This document shows, piece by piece, positions 1 through 10,478 of a stretch of 64,000 bases of DNA (its first letter is position 1; each line of letters starts with the position of its first letter). The stretch is from Sterolibacterium denitrificans. GTDB lineage: Bacteria > Pseudomonadota > Gammaproteobacteria > Burkholderiales > Rhodocyclaceae. Location: assembly GCF_900174485.1 (NCBI RefSeq), contig NZ_LT837803.1, positions 1,426,001 through 1,490,000 on the forward strand, read 5' to 3'. The position numbers and the translations under genes are program-made. The notes under the pieces were generated by a model. It had not been told where the DNA came from. It saw only the letters and a list, made by a program, of their open reading frames with translations, and made no database searches.

Positions 1-275
1 CAAATTATGGTTATCAGGATGGTTCCGGGGTCTATTACATCCGCATCGATACCGACGCCTGCGTGGATTGCGTCGAGCGCGGCTGTCTGGCGGCCTGCCC
101 CGAGCAGTTGTTCGCGCCGATGATCGACGACTACGACGATGAAGTGGTGGAAGTGCGGGAAGCCTGCCGCCAGCGCCTGGCCGGTCATTGCGCCGCCTGC
201 AAGCCGGCTGCCGGCTATGACCGCCTGCCATGCACGGCCGCCTGCCCGGCGGGGGCCATCGTCCATTCCTGGTGA
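1..275 (+). CDS. Ferredoxin-like Fe-S protein, C-terminal part (5' end outside window)
   Basis: The reading frame is open from base 3 and stops at 273-275, so only the last 90 or so residues are seen. They contain two cysteine clusters: CVDCVERGCLAACP near the start, of the [4Fe-4S] ferredoxin type, and CAACKPAAGYDRLPCTAACP near the end. The spacing suggests an electron carrier with at least one cubane cluster. It sits five bases upstream of a small Cys-containing gene and then the BzdV-type oxidoreductase, so it probably belongs to the same anaerobic benzoate operon and may pass electrons to or from the ring reductase. Which bzd-cluster small protein it corresponds to cannot be decided from this fragment. 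Confidence 0.6.
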   Translation, partial: NYGYQDGSGVYYIRIDTDACVDCVERGCLAACPEQLFAPMIDDYDDEVVEVREACRQRLAGHCAACKPAAGYDRLPCTAACPAGAIVHSW

Positions 276-280
276 ACGGG

Positions 281-538
281 ATGTCGATGGCGATGGCAAT
301 GTCTCCGCAGGATTTGCTGGCCGCCGGCTGGCAGCGCCAGACCACCATCGACGAGCCGCGCCTGTCGGAACTGGCGGAGAACTACCGCGCGCTGGGCTAT
401 GCCGTGCATATCGCGCGCGACGCGGTGACGGATGGCTGCGGCGAATGCTACGAGGCGAAGCCGGGCTGCACGTTGGGCACGCTGTACATCCGCCGCGATC
501 CTGCCGCGGACAGCGCTGTCGCCGATGAGTTGTTTTGA
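281..538 (+). CDS. Small Cys-containing protein of the benzoate cluster
   Basis: An 85-residue product starting MSMAMAMSPQDLL at 281, five bases after the previous stop; its TGA overlaps the ATG of the next gene (TGATG at 536-540). It has the cysteine motif CGECYEAKPGC near residue 65, which could bind a metal or Fe-S centre, and otherwise no recognised domain. Tight coupling on both sides argues for co-translation with the ferredoxin-like gene and the BzdV-type oxidoreductase. Small uncharacterised proteins occur at this position in Azoarcus-type bzd clusters, but I cannot name it. An upstream ATG at 230 exists but would overlap the preceding gene by 46 bases. Confidence 0.6.
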   Translation: MSMAMAMSPQDLLAAGWQRQTTIDEPRLSELAENYRALGYAVHIARDAVTDGCGECYEAKPGCTLGTLYIRRDPAADSAVADELF

Positions 539-3063
539 TGAATGAGGTCTTCCCCATCCATCTGCGGCGCCGCCGGCTGACGGCGCGGGAACAGGCGCGG
601 CAGCCGGCCGGCGCCACGGCCGGCATCACCCTGGATGGCCGCCCGCTTGCGCCGGCAGCCGGCAGCAGCCTGCTGGAAGCGGCGCGGCAGGCGGGGATTT
701 ACATCCCGGCCTTGTGCGCCCATCCCGAACTGCCGTCCGCCTGCAATGGAGACGCTGATTGGGGCGGTTGCGGCCTGTGTCTGGTGGCGGTGGAGGGTAC
801 GGCCGAATTGCAGCGTGCCTGCCGGGTGATGGTGACCGAAGGGCTGCAAGTGACCAGCCGGAATCCGGACATCGAACATGCCCGTCAGCAGGCGCTGGCG
901 GCCATCCTGGCCGATCATCCGCATGTCTGCCTGAGCTGTCCGCAGCGCGAAGGCTGCTCGCGCGTGACCTGTAGCTTCGGCCATCCCGTGGCGGCGCGCT
1001 GCTGCGGGATTTTCAGCCATTGCGAATTGCGCAAGGTGGCCGACCACGTGGTGATCCCGCCAGATACGCCGGACTATCGGCCGCAGCATTACGCGCGGCC
1101 GCTGCCGGTGGTGAAGGACGAGCCGTTCTACGACCGCGATTACAACCTGTGCATCGACTGCCGGCGCTGCCTGGTGGCTTGCAACGAGGTGCGCGGCGTG
1201 GGTTGTCTGGAAGTCAAGCAGGAAGCCGATGGCCGCCGCTGGGTGGGACCCATCGCCGAGACATTGGCGGCATCCGATTGCATGTTCTGCAATGCCTGCG
1301 TTTCGGTCTGTCCGACCGGCGCGCTGATCGACCGGGTGGATCGCACTCCGCCCGTCGGGCAGAAACAGGCCGGCCAAGCCCCGTGCGCCACGGCTTGCCC
1401 GGCCGGCATCGACGTGCCGCGTTACGTGCAACTGGCCGGGCTGGGGCGCTTTGCCGAGGCCAATGCCGTGGTGCGCGAGAAGCTGCCGTTTCCCGGCATC
1501 CTCGGCCGCGCCTGCTATGCGCCTTGCGAGACGGATTGCCGGCGGGGCAGGCTCGATGATCCGCTGTCCATCCGCAGCCTCAAGCGCATCGCCGCCGAGC
1601 ATGACGATGGCCGCTGGCGCGAGCTGCAGCGCCGCCTGCCGCCGACAGGCAAGCAGGTCGCGGTGATCGGCGCCGGCCCGGCCGGGCTGACGGCGGCTTT
1701 CTATCTCGCCAAGCTGGGGCACGCCGTCACGATTCATGAAGCCCAGCCGGAAGCCGGCGGCATGGCGCGCTACGGTATTCCGGCCTATCGCCTGCCGCGC
1801 GAGGTGATCGCCGATGAGGTGGCGGAAGTCGCCGCCGTTGGCGTGGCGTTCCGTTTCAATACGCGCGTGGAAAGCCTGCAAGCCCCCGAACTGCAGGCCG
1901 CGGATGCCGTGTTCGTCGCCATCGGCGCTCAGCAGGGCAAGCCGCTGGAAGCCGCCAGGCCGCAGCCCGGCGTGATGGATGGCGTGGATTTCCTGCGCGC
2001 CGTGGCTCGTGGAGAAGTCGGGAATTTGCCGGACGAGGTGACGGTGATCGGCGGCGGCGACGTCGCCTGCGATGCGGCGCGCAGCGCCCTGCGTCTGGGC
2101 GCGGCGTCCGTGGAGATGATCTATCGCGGCTCCGGTGATCGTTTGCGCGCTCACCCCGGCGAGCTGGCCGCCGGTCTGGAGGAAGGCGTGCAACTGCGTC
2201 TGCAAAGCACGCTGCAGCAGGTCGCGCGTGAAAACGCTGCGCTGGGCCTGCAATGGCAAGTGGCCGACCCGGCTGCCGCACGTCCGGCAGGACAGACCGG
2301 CTTGCTCATCGGCGCCATCGGCCAGCAGGTGGCGGGCTTGGGGCTCGCGGGCGGACTGCTCGAAGTCGATGATGAATTGCGCCTCGCCGGTCAGCACAAG
2401 GTTTTCGCCGGCGGCGATGCCGTCACGGGGCCGGCCAGCCTGATCGATGCCGTGGCTCAGGGCCGGCGCGCGGCCAGCGCCATCGACCGCTTTCTCGGCG
2501 GCACGGGCGAGATCGACGAAGTCCTGCTCGATGCGCCCTGGCGCGAGTGGCGGACGCCGGACGATATTGCCCGGATCGCTGGCGATGAAACGCACAAACG
2601 AGGTTTCAATCAGCGTCGCGCCGTCGCTGCGCCCAGGCTGGCACCCGCCGAGCGGCAGGGCTGGATGGAGGTGGAACGCTGCTACCCGCTCGCGGATGCC
2701 TGCAGCGAAGGGCTGCGCTGCCTCAAATGCAACCTGATGCACGAGATGCAGGTAGCCGAACTGCCACCCGTTTCACGCCAGTCACTCGATCCTGCCACGC
2801 TGGCAAGCGTGCCGGCCGAGCCGGGGGTGTATTTCATTTTCGATGCCGGCAATGCCTTGCTGGCGATCAAGGGCGTGGCCAACCTGCAGGCCGGCTTGCG
2901 CGAGGCGCTGGAACAACTGGATGACACAGCCTTGCACAGCTACCGCCTGGAAATTGCCCACTTCTACAGCCAGCGCGAAAATGAACTGCTCCAGGCCTAC
3001 AGCGAACAACACGGCCGCCTGCCGCCGGGCATCGGGGATGATGCGCTGGATGATCTGTTTTGA
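538..3063 (+). CDS. bzdV: BzdV/KorC-type multidomain Fe-S NAD(P)H oxidoreductase
   Basis: A predicted 841-residue cytoplasmic redox protein. In order it has: a [2Fe-2S] ferredoxin-like domain (about residues 28-105, with CGLC); a NuoG-like His-Cys cluster region (DHPHVCLSCPQREGC, about 125-145); two [4Fe-4S] motifs (CIDCRRCLVAC and CMFCNACVSVCP, about 200-265); and a GltD-like flavin domain (about 275-700) with FAD motif GAGPAGLTAAFYL and NAD(P)H motif GGGDVACDAA. About 110 C-terminal residues are unusual (see findings). This architecture matches the NAD(P)H:ferredoxin oxidoreductase subunit of anaerobic benzoate clusters, thought to link NADPH and the low-potential ferredoxin used by benzoyl-CoA reductase. 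The genes that follow are in bzdW-X-Y order. Start ATG 538 overlaps the previous stop. Confidence 0.75.
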   Translation: MNEVFPIHLRRRRLTAREQARQPAGATAGITLDGRPLAPAAGSSLLEAARQAGIYIPALCAHPELPSACNGDADWGGCGLCLVAVEGTAELQRACRVMVTEGLQVTSRNPDIEHARQQALAAILADHPHVCLSCPQREGCSRVTCSFGHPVAARCCGIFSHCELRKVADHVVIPPDTPDYRPQHYARPLPVVKDEPFYDRDYNLCIDCRRCLVACNEVRGVGCLEVKQEADGRRWVGPIAETLAASDCMFCNACVSVCPTGALIDRVDRTPPVGQKQAGQAPCATACPAGIDVPRYVQLAGLGRFAEANAVVREKLPFPGILGRACYAPCETDCRRGRLDDPLSIRSLKRIAAEHDDGRWRELQRRLPPTGKQVAVIGAGPAGLTAAFYLAKLGHAVTIHEAQPEAGGMARYGIPAYRLPREVIADEVAEVAAVGVAFRFNTRVESLQAPELQAADAVFVAIGAQQGKPLEAARPQPGVMDGVDFLRAVARGEVGNLPDEVTVIGGGDVACDAARSALRLGAASVEMIYRGSGDRLRAHPGELAAGLEEGVQLRLQSTLQQVARENAALGLQWQVADPAAARPAGQTGLLIGAIGQQVAGLGLAGGLLEVDDELRLAGQHKVFAGGDAVTGPASLIDAVAQGRRAASAIDRFLGGTGEIDEVLLDAPWREWRTPDDIARIAGDETHKRGFNQRRAVAAPRLAPAERQGWMEVERCYPLADACSEGLRCLKCNLMHEMQVAELPPVSRQSLDPATLASVPAEPGVYFIFDAGNALLAIKGVANLQAGLREALEQLDDTALHSYRLEIAHFYSQRENELLQAYSEQHGRLPPGIGDDALDDLF

Positions 3064-3191
3064 GGGGCTGGCCCGTTGCCCTTCCTTGTATTCCGTTGCA
3101 TGACGAGTGATGCACTTCACCCGCGCCGATGCGCAAACCGAAACCAGTTATCCTGTGGCCCTTTGTCCAAATCCCGAAAGCTGTCCGGCTC

Positions 3192-3994
<803 letters not shown>

Positions 3995-3998
<4 letters not shown>

Positions 3999-5077
3999 CG
4001 AGCGAGGCGATTCATGCCTGGCAGATGGTCGCGCCCGGTGAGCTGCGCTGTGTGAGCCTGCCGCCGCCAACGCTGGCCGCTGGCGAAGTGCTGGTGGAAA
4101 TCCACGGCTGCGGCGTCTGTCACACCGATCTGTCGTATTTCCATGATGGCGTGCCGACGCGGCAAGCGCCGCCGCTCACGCTGGGGCATGAGATCGTCGG
4201 CGTGGTGGTTGCTGCGGCCGAATCCGATTCGCCGCTGCCTGGCCGCGAGGTGATCGTGCCGGCGGTGTTGCCCTGCCATGCCTGTGAGCTGTGCCGTGCG
4301 GGGCGGGAGAATCGCTGTCTGCAGCAGCGCATGCCGGGCAATTCATTGGGTATCTACGGTGGCTTTGCCAGCCACATTCCCGTACCGGGACGCGATCTGT
4401 GCGTCATTCCCGCGGCGGCGCGCGGCGAGATTCCCCTGGCGCATCTGGCGGTGGTCGCCGATGCCGTCACCACGCCGTATCAGGCCGCGCGCCGCGCGGC
4501 GCTGGCGAGCGGCGATCGGGTGATCGTCATCGGCGCGGGCGGCGGGGTGGGCGGCTACATGGTGCAGTTGGCGAAGACTTTGGGGGCGGCGACGGTCGTC
4601 GGCATCGACGTCGACAGCCAGCGACTGGCGCTCGTGCAGGCTTACGGCCTGGATCATGCCATTGCGGCAGGCGGGCTCGATGTGACGCAACTGAAAGCCG
4701 CCTTCAGAAGCTACTGCCAGACGCAGCAGTTGCCGGCCAACGTGGGCTGGAAGATTTTCGAATGCAGCGGCAGCCGTACCGGCCAGGCGTTGGCGCTGGC
4801 GCTGCTGGGTTTCGTCGGCAAGCTCGTCGTGGTGGGCTATGGCACGGACGAACTGCGTTACAACATTTCGCGCCTGATGGCATTCGATGCCGAAATCATC
4901 GGCAGTTGGGGTTGCGCGCCCCGGCATTATCCGCAGGTGCTGCAGCTCTGCCTCGACGGCCGCATCGCGCTGGAACCGTTCGTCGAAGTTCAGCCGATGA
5001 GCGCGATCCGCGAAGTTTTCGAGGCAGCCCGCCACGGCGAGCTTCGGAAGCGCGTGATTCTGACGCCCGACTTTTGA
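3995..5077 (+). CDS. bzdX: 6-hydroxycyclohex-1-ene-1-carbonyl-CoA dehydrogenase (Had/BzdX)
   Basis: A zinc-type medium-chain alcohol dehydrogenase of 360 residues that oxidises 6-hydroxycyclohex-1-ene-1-carbonyl-CoA to the 6-oxo compound with NAD+. The catalytic zinc motif GCGVCHTDLSYFH, the GHEIVGVV signature, the structural-zinc cysteines (CHACELCRAGRENRC) and the nucleotide fold GAGGGVGGYMVQLAK are all present. GTG 3995 is preferred because GTGA overlaps the upstream stop and GGAG lies at 3984-3987; an in-frame GTG at 3983 would lengthen it by four residues. It is translationally coupled to the hydratase gene and followed 63 bases later by the hydrolase gene. Confidence 0.87.
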
Positions 5078-5140
5078 TCCGCATCGACGCCTCACGCTTC
5101 ACTCTTCAACTTTCATTTTCACTTTTCCCAAGGCTCTCCC

Positions 5141-6283
5141 ATGTCCCTCGATTGGCTGCCCCGCGACGATACGTCAAAGAACCATGCCCTGTTCGGTGAC
5201 GAGCATTTTTCCGCCGCTGCGCCGGGTGTGATCTTCGAGAAACGCCCGCTGCTGGATGCGGCCGGCCAGCCGGTCGATGGTTTGTATTCGGCCTGGATCT
5301 GGCTCAACAATCCGGCGCAGCACAACGCTTACACCACCGAGATGGTGAAAGGCGTGATCGCCGGTTTTCAGCGGGCTTCAAGCGACCGCTCGGTGGTGGC
5401 GGCGGTGTTCGCAGCCAGGGGCGGCAAGGCCTGGAGCAGTGGCGGCAATACCAAGGAATACGCCGAGTACTACACGCGCCGGCCGCATGAATACGGCGAT
5501 TACATCGATCTCTTCAACCGCATGGTGGATGCCGTGCTGGAGTGCCGCAAGCCGGTGATCTGCCGCGCCAGCGGCATGCGCGTGGCCGGCGGCCAGGAGA
5601 TCGGCCTGGCGGCGGATCTCACCGTGTCGAGCGATCTGGCGCTGTACGGCCAGGCCGGCCCGCGCCATGGTTCCTCACCCGTCGGTGGCGTGACGGATTT
5701 TCTGCCGTGGTTCCTGACCATCGAGGATGCGATTTACAACTGCGTCTCCTGCGAGCTGTGGTCGGCCTACAAGATGAAGCTGAAAGGCATGATCAGCAAG
5801 GTCGAGCCGGTGCTGAAGAAGGACGGCCAGTGGCTGCGCAATCCCCTGGTGCGGACGGATGCCTGGCTGGAAGACGGCGAGATCGTCTATGGCGAACCGA
5901 TTGCGCCCGAAAGCCAGGCGGCGGCGCGCGATTTGATCGCGGCCTGCACGCTGGACTTCAGCCGGATCGATGGCGAGATCGACAAGCTGATCTGGAACTT
6001 CGCCAACCTGTTCCCCAACTGCCTGCAGACCTCGCTCGACAGCATGCGCGCCAAGAAGCGTTATTTCTGGGATGCCGCCAAGCACATGAACCGCCACTGG
6101 CTGCAGGCCAACATGAACAATGAAGCCTGGCTGGGGTTCAACGCTTTCAACACGCGCAAGCTGACGGGGCGGGATACCGTCGATTTCATCAAGCTGCGCC
6201 AGCGTCTGGCCGAGGGGGCGGCGCTGGATGAGCGGCTGATGGAGGAAGTGCTGGCGCAGCCGCAGGGTCGCGGGCAGGGATAA
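5141..6283 (+). CDS. bzdY: 6-oxocyclohex-1-ene-1-carbonyl-CoA hydrolase (Oah/BzdY/BamA)
   Basis: A 380-residue crotonase-family ring-cleaving hydrolase. It adds water to 6-oxocyclohex-1-ene-1-carbonyl-CoA and opens the ring to 3-hydroxypimelyl-CoA. The family is well marked: the N-terminal WLPRDDTSKNHALFGDEHF, the SSGGNTKEYAEYYTRRPHEY segment and GQEIGLAADLTVSSD with the downstream GQAGPRHGSSPVGG are typical of Oah/BamA and distinguish it from ordinary enoyl-CoA hydratases. The gene is widely used as a marker of anaerobic aromatic degradation. It closes the V-W-X-Y run here. The next gene is convergent and only 22 bases away. Confidence 0.93.
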   Translation: MSLDWLPRDDTSKNHALFGDEHFSAAAPGVIFEKRPLLDAAGQPVDGLYSAWIWLNNPAQHNAYTTEMVKGVIAGFQRASSDRSVVAAVFAARGGKAWSSGGNTKEYAEYYTRRPHEYGDYIDLFNRMVDAVLECRKPVICRASGMRVAGGQEIGLAADLTVSSDLALYGQAGPRHGSSPVGGVTDFLPWFLTIEDAIYNCVSCELWSAYKMKLKGMISKVEPVLKKDGQWLRNPLVRTDAWLEDGEIVYGEPIAPESQAAARDLIAACTLDFSRIDGEIDKLIWNFANLFPNCLQTSLDSMRAKKRYFWDAAKHMNRHWLQANMNNEAWLGFNAFNTRKLTGRDTVDFIKLRQRLAEGAALDERLMEEVLAQPQGRGQG

Positions 6284-6305
6284 ACGGGAGGCGGGCCGGC
6301 GACGG

Positions 6306-6785
6306 CTAGAAAATCCCCAGCGCCAGCCCTGCGGCCAGCGCCGCGCCCAATTCTTCCGCCTGGGCCAGGTCGTTCGCGGTGATTTCCTTGCGCACGATCA
6401 GCGGTTCGGCCGCGCGCTTCCAGCCGTAGCCGGTGGCGATGCGCTCGATCTGCGTCACCGCGCCGCGCCCGTCGTTGCCGGCGGAAACGAAGACGGCATA
6501 GGGCAGGGCGACGGTCTTGCCTTCGGCGGGGTAATAGGTGCGGTCGAAAAAATCCTTGATCGCGCCGGACATGTAGCCGAAGTTTTCCGGCGTGCCGATG
6601 AGCAGGCCCCGGCAGCCGAGCAGGTCTTCCAGCGTGGCATCGAAGGCGCGCTTCATTACCGCGCGAATGCCCGGTTCGGACTGCGCGCCGCGCAGCACCG
6701 CTTCGGCGAGCCGGGCGGTGTTGCCGCTCTGGCTGTGATAGACGATCAGCAGTACGGGCTGCGCGGATTCAGAAGCGTTCGTCAT
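6306..6785 (-). CDS. Flavodoxin-like FMN-binding protein
   Basis: A 159-residue protein with the flavodoxin/WrbA-like FMN phosphate loop [15 protein letters not shown] near residues 16-30 and the loop [19 protein letters not shown] near 62-80, typical of NAD(P)H-dependent FMN reductase or flavodoxin-family proteins. It is probably a cytosolic electron carrier or quinone/flavin reductase; the partner is unknown. Its first 17 bases overlap the 3' end of the upstream pseudouridine synthase gene, so the two are probably co-transcribed. No specific name is justified. Confidence 0.75.
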   Translation of the reverse strand: MTNASESAQPVLLIVYHSQSGNTARLAEAVLRGAQSEPGIRAVMKRAFDATLEDLLGCRGLLIGTPENFGYMSGAIKDFFDRTYYPAEGKTVALPYAVFVSAGNDGRGAVTQIERIATGYGWKRAAEPLIVRKEITANDLAQAEELGAALAAGLALGIF

Positions 6786-7500
6786 CGCGCAGGTAACGCC
6801 ATTGTCCGGGCGGCAGATCGCCCAGGCGCACGCGGCCGATGCGCACGCGCTTCAGGCCAAGCACTTTCAGGCCCACCAGTTCGCACATGCGGCGTATCTG
6901 GCGCTTCTTGCCTTCCCGCAGGACGAAGTGCAACTGGTCTTCGTTCTGCCAGCGCACCTGGGCGCGCTTGAGCGGCTTGCCATCCAGGCTCAGGCCGAAA
7001 TTCAGGCGGGCCAGATCCTCGGCGCCGAGCTTGCCTTCGACGCGCACCAGGTATTCCTTGTCGATGGTCGAATCGGCGCCGATCAATTGCTTGGCGATGC
7101 GGCCGTCCTGGGTGAGCACCAGCAGTCCCGTCGAATCGATGTCCAGCCGCCCGGCGGGTGCCAGTCCTTTCAGTTGCGCCGGTGCAAAGCGCTGCGGATG
7201 CGCATCGCCGGCCTGCCGGCTGGCCGCCGAGATCAGGCTCACCGCCGGCGGATAACCGTGCTCGGCCTGCCCGGAAACATAACCCACCGGCTTGTGCAGA
7301 AGGATGGTCACCCGCGCCTCTTGCGCACTTTGCGCGGCGCGGTTGAGCGTGATCTTTTGCGTGGGCAGCGCCTTGCTGCCCAGCTCGCTCACCTGTTTGC
7401 CATCGACGAACACCCAGCCGCGTTCGATGTAGACGTCCGCCTCACGGCGTGAACACAGGCCCTGCTGGGCCAGCAGCTTGGAGATGCGGACGGGTTCCAT
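6769..7500 (-). CDS. RsuA/RluF-family 23S rRNA pseudouridine synthase
   Basis: A 243-residue protein starting [17 protein letters not shown] at 7500. It has an N-terminal S4 RNA-binding domain ([19 protein letters not shown]) and the RsuA/RluB/E/F catalytic domain with [17 protein letters not shown], where the first Asp is the expected nucleophile, and the C-terminal [16 protein letters not shown]. The CSRREAD..YIE.G pattern is closest to RluF as I know it, but RluB/E-type specificity cannot be excluded by reading. An in-frame upstream ATG at 7560 would add 20 residues unlike the family, so it was not used. It overlaps the flavodoxin gene by 17 bases. Confidence 0.85.
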   Translation of the reverse strand: MEPVRISKLLAQQGLCSRREADVYIERGWVFVDGKQVSELGSKALPTQKITLNRAAQSAQEARVTILLHKPVGYVSGQAEHGYPPAVSLISAASRQAGDAHPQRFAPAQLKGLAPAGRLDIDSTGLLVLTQDGRIAKQLIGADSTIDKEYLVRVEGKLGAEDLARLNFGLSLDGKPLKRAQVRWQNEDQLHFVLREGKKRQIRRMCELVGLKVLGLKRVRIGRVRLGDLPPGQWRYLRDDERF

Positions 7501-7620
7501 GGCGGCGGGAGGGGGATGGGGTATGACGTTCGTCCGGTTCCTGTGAGCGTAAGAGCGCAAGAACGTGAAACTGACCGCAGAAATGCACAGCGCCGGACTG
7601 GCCGGCGCTGTGCAGATGTT

Positions 7621-7697
<77 letters not shown>

Positions 7698-7710
7698 TCT
7701 GAGAAGCGGA

Positions 7711-7738
7711 ATTATAAGGAGCTTGCGTGGAATGTCAA
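7711..7738 (-). promoter_or_regulatory. Consensus sigma-70 promoter of tRNA-fMet
   Basis: On the minus strand TTGACA (7738-7733) is followed after 16 bases by TATAAT (7716-7711). The mature tRNA begins 14 bases beyond the -10. Both hexamers are exact consensus matches. Confidence 0.85.
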
Positions 7739-7825
7739 GGATTCTTGGTTGTTTTTCTCGCGCGGCGCTTGTGTCGGCGCGTCCGGGACGGAGGTTTGTC
7801 CCGGTTGTGGAACGGCTGAGGCGTT

Positions 7826-10348
7826 TCAGGTTTCTTCGCGCAGCGCGGCCATTGCCGGACGCTGCAGGCTGCCGGCCGTGCCGAGCCAGCCTGCAGCCGC
7901 GATGCCGGCGGCGCCGATGCCGATGCCGAGCAAGGGCATGAAGACGGAAGGCAGGTAATCGAGCTGCAGGGCGAAGTAGGCGACGGCCCAACTGATGGCG
8001 CTGGCGCCCAGCCCGGCGAGCAGGCCGGCCACGCCGCCGAGTACGGCGAATTCGGCAAGCAGGGCGCCGCGCAGTTGGCGATGGCGCGCGCCCAGCGCGC
8101 GCAGCAGGGCGTGTTCGTAGCGGCGCTGATCCTGGCTGGCCTGCAGGGCGGCGTAGAGCACCATCAGGCCACTGAGCAGGGCAAAGCCGAAGATCAGTTC
8201 GATGGCGCGGGCGACTTGATCCACCGTTGTCTGCAATTGTCGCGCCAGGGCGCTGACGTCGATCACCGTCAGGTTGGGGAAGGCATGCAGCAGTGCATTG
8301 ACGAAGTCTCGCCGTTCGCTGGGCAGATGGAAGCTGGTGATGTCGCTGGCCGGGTAATTTTCCAGTGCGCCGGGCGGCGCGATGACGAAGAAATTGACGC
8401 GCATCGAGTCCCAGTTGAGTTGGCGCAGCGAGCTGATGCGGCCGGTCAGTTGCTGGCCGGCGATGTCGTAGGTGAGGCGGTCGCCCAGTTTCAGCTCCAG
8501 CGTTTTGGCCAGGCCCCGTTCGACGGAAAACTCGGTTTCGCCGCTGGCCGTGTCCTTGCTGCTCCCGCTACCTTTGCCATGCCAGCGTCCGGCCTCGATG
8601 CGGTTGCCGGCGGGCAGCTCGCTCGTCCAGGAGAGGTTGAATTCGCGATCGGCAAGATGCTGGGCGCGTTCGTCCGCGTAGCGGTCGGCCGCCACCGGGG
8701 TGGCGTTGATGGCCACCAGGCGGCCACGGATCATCGGTTCCAGTTGCGGCGCGGGCAGCCCGGCGCTTGCGAAGAAGTCGCGCAAGTCTTGGCGCTGTTC
8801 GGGCTGGATGTTGATGATGAAGCGGTTTGGCGCGTCCGGCGGCATGCGGTTTTGCCAGTTGGCCAGCAGATCGTCGCGCGCCACGCCGAGCAGCAGCAGG
8901 GCGGTCAGCCCGAGCGCCAGCGAGGCGGCCTGCAATACGCTGGCGCTCGCATGACGGCGCAGGCTGGCCAGCCCGAGACGCAGGCCGGGATAGCGGCCCA
9001 GCGCAGTCACGATGCCGCTGCGCGTGGCACCCGCCAGCAGCAGGCGGGCGAGCAGGGCGTAGAGACCGAAGGCGAGCGCGAAGCCGAGCATGACGATGGC
9101 GCCCAGTTGCAGCTCGCCGGCGATCCACAGCATCAGGCCCATCAATGCCAGCAGTCCCAGGGCGTAGGCCAGCAGGCGCGGCAGCGGGTGCGTTTGCTCG
9201 TCCCACTCGCGACGCAGCACGCGCAGCGTCGTGACGCGGCGCAGGCGCAGCAGTGGCGGCACGGCGAAACCGCCCACCAGCACCAGACCGACGAGCAGGC
9301 CATGCAGCCAGGGCAGCGCCGAGGGTGGCGGCAGACTGGCGCTGAACAGGCCGGCGAGCAGGCTTTGCAGTCCCAGTTGCACGGCATAGCCCAGGAGGCA
9401 GCCGGCTAGGGTGGCCAGCAGGCCGAACAGCAGAAATTCACCGACATGGATCAGCAGCAACTGGGCCTGGCTGGCACCCAGGCAGCGCATCACGGCACAG
9501 CCATCGAGATGGCGGCGGATGTAGCGATCGGTGGCGAAGCCGACGGCAATCGCGGCCAGCACCACGGCCAGCAGCGCGGCCAGACGCAGGAAGCGTTCGG
9601 CGCGGTCGAGCACGGTGCGCATTTCCGGGCGCGCGTTGCTCAGGTCTTCGAGGCGCTCGCCGCGTTCCAGACGGGGTTGCAGCCAGTCGCCGAAAGCCGC
9701 GACCGCGGCCGCATCGCCGGCCAGCTGCAGGCGATAGGCAATGCGGCTGGCCGGACGCACCAGGCCGGTGGCGGCAAGATCGGCATGGTTCATCAGCAGG
9801 CGAGGGGCGAAGCCGAACATGCTCATGCCGCGATCCGGTTCCTGGGTGAGGATGGCGGCGACGGTCAGCCGGCTGGCGCCCAGCCGGATGTGATCGCCCG
9901 GCTGGGCGGCAAGCGCTGCGCTGAGGCGCTCGTCCAGCCAGACGCTGCCGGGTGCCGGAATGCTGCGCGTCGGCTGGGCGTCATTGGCGGCCGCTTCGAG
10001 GCTGCCGGCGATGCGCAGCTCGCCGCGCAGGGGGTAGCTTGCGCTGACGGCCTTGATGTCGGCGAGCTGGGCGGCTTCGTCGGTGCGCACCATGCTCGGG
10101 AAGATCAGCAGTTCGGCCTGCCGCAGGCCGCGCTGCGCGGCTTCCTGGCGGATGTGGTCGGGGATGGGATGGTCCGCGCTCAGCAGCAGATCGCCGCCCA
10201 GCAACTGACGGGCTTCGAGCGCCATGGCCTGGGCCACGCGATCGGTGAGAAAGCCGACGCTGGTCAGGCTGGCGACGGCAATCAGCAGCGCCATGCCGAG
10301 CACCGTCAGCTCACCGGCTCGCCAATCGCGCCGCAGCACGCGCCACAT
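7826..10348 (-). CDS. FtsX-family ABC transporter permease (YbbP-like)
   Basis: A large inner-membrane permease of about 840 residues related to YbbP/LolC-type proteins. It has an N-terminal membrane helix (ELTVLGMALLIAVASL), a big periplasmic domain, a cluster of helices in the middle (LAALLAVVLAAIAVGFATDRYI and several after it), a second periplasmic domain and C-terminal helices (FGFALLSGLMVLYAALQ and others). The duplicated FtsX core is typical of permeases that work with a YbbA/LolD ATPase to move lipids or lipoproteins. No ATPase gene is next to it here. The start at MWRVLRRDWRAG (10348) matches the short N-terminus of the family; a TTG at 10426 would add 26 residues. No clear ribosome site supports either. 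Confidence 0.78.
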   Translation of the reverse strand: MWRVLRRDWRAGELTVLGMALLIAVASLTSVGFLTDRVAQAMALEARQLLGGDLLLSADHPIPDHIRQEAAQRGLRQAELLIFPSMVRTDEAAQLADIKAVSASYPLRGELRIAGSLEAAANDAQPTRSIPAPGSVWLDERLSAALAAQPGDHIRLGASRLTVAAILTQEPDRGMSMFGFAPRLLMNHADLAATGLVRPASRIAYRLQLAGDAAAVAAFGDWLQPRLERGERLEDLSNARPEMRTVLDRAERFLRLAALLAVVLAAIAVGFATDRYIRRHLDGCAVMRCLGASQAQLLLIHVGEFLLFGLLATLAGCLLGYAVQLGLQSLLAGLFSASLPPPSALPWLHGLLVGLVLVGGFAVPPLLRLRRVTTLRVLRREWDEQTHPLPRLLAYALGLLALMGLMLWIAGELQLGAIVMLGFALAFGLYALLARLLLAGATRSGIVTALGRYPGLRLGLASLRRHASASVLQAASLALGLTALLLLGVARDDLLANWQNRMPPDAPNRFIINIQPEQRQDLRDFFASAGLPAPQLEPMIRGRLVAINATPVAADRYADERAQHLADREFNLSWTSELPAGNRIEAGRWHGKGSGSSKDTASGETEFSVERGLAKTLELKLGDRLTYDIAGQQLTGRISSLRQLNWDSMRVNFFVIAPPGALENYPASDITSFHLPSERRDFVNALLHAFPNLTVIDVSALARQLQTTVDQVARAIELIFGFALLSGLMVLYAALQASQDQRRYEHALLRALGARHRQLRGALLAEFAVLGGVAGLLAGLGASAISWAVAYFALQLDYLPSVFMPLLGIGIGAAGIAAAGWLGTAGSLQRPAMAALREET

Positions 10349-10478
10349 CAGGCGCAGGGTGGCGAAATGGCTCAGGCTCAACACGGCGGGTACCAGGAGA
10401 CGATCGGCATCAGGCGATTCTAGCAATCACCATCGGGCTGGGCGCGCGCGTGCGTGAGCGCATGATGGCGCGGGGCGC

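Noticed and set aside
448-2742. A 764-codon open frame on the minus strand antisense to bzdV
   Set aside because: It is a high-GC shadow of the oxidoreductase gene; its translation is low-complexity (Arg, Ala, Gly, His) with no domain, while the plus strand has clear Fe-S and flavin motifs.
8075-10423. Long plus-strand frames of 325-444 codons opposite the FtsX-type permease
   Set aside because: Gln- and Ala-rich antisense shadows; the minus strand encodes a coherent membrane permease.
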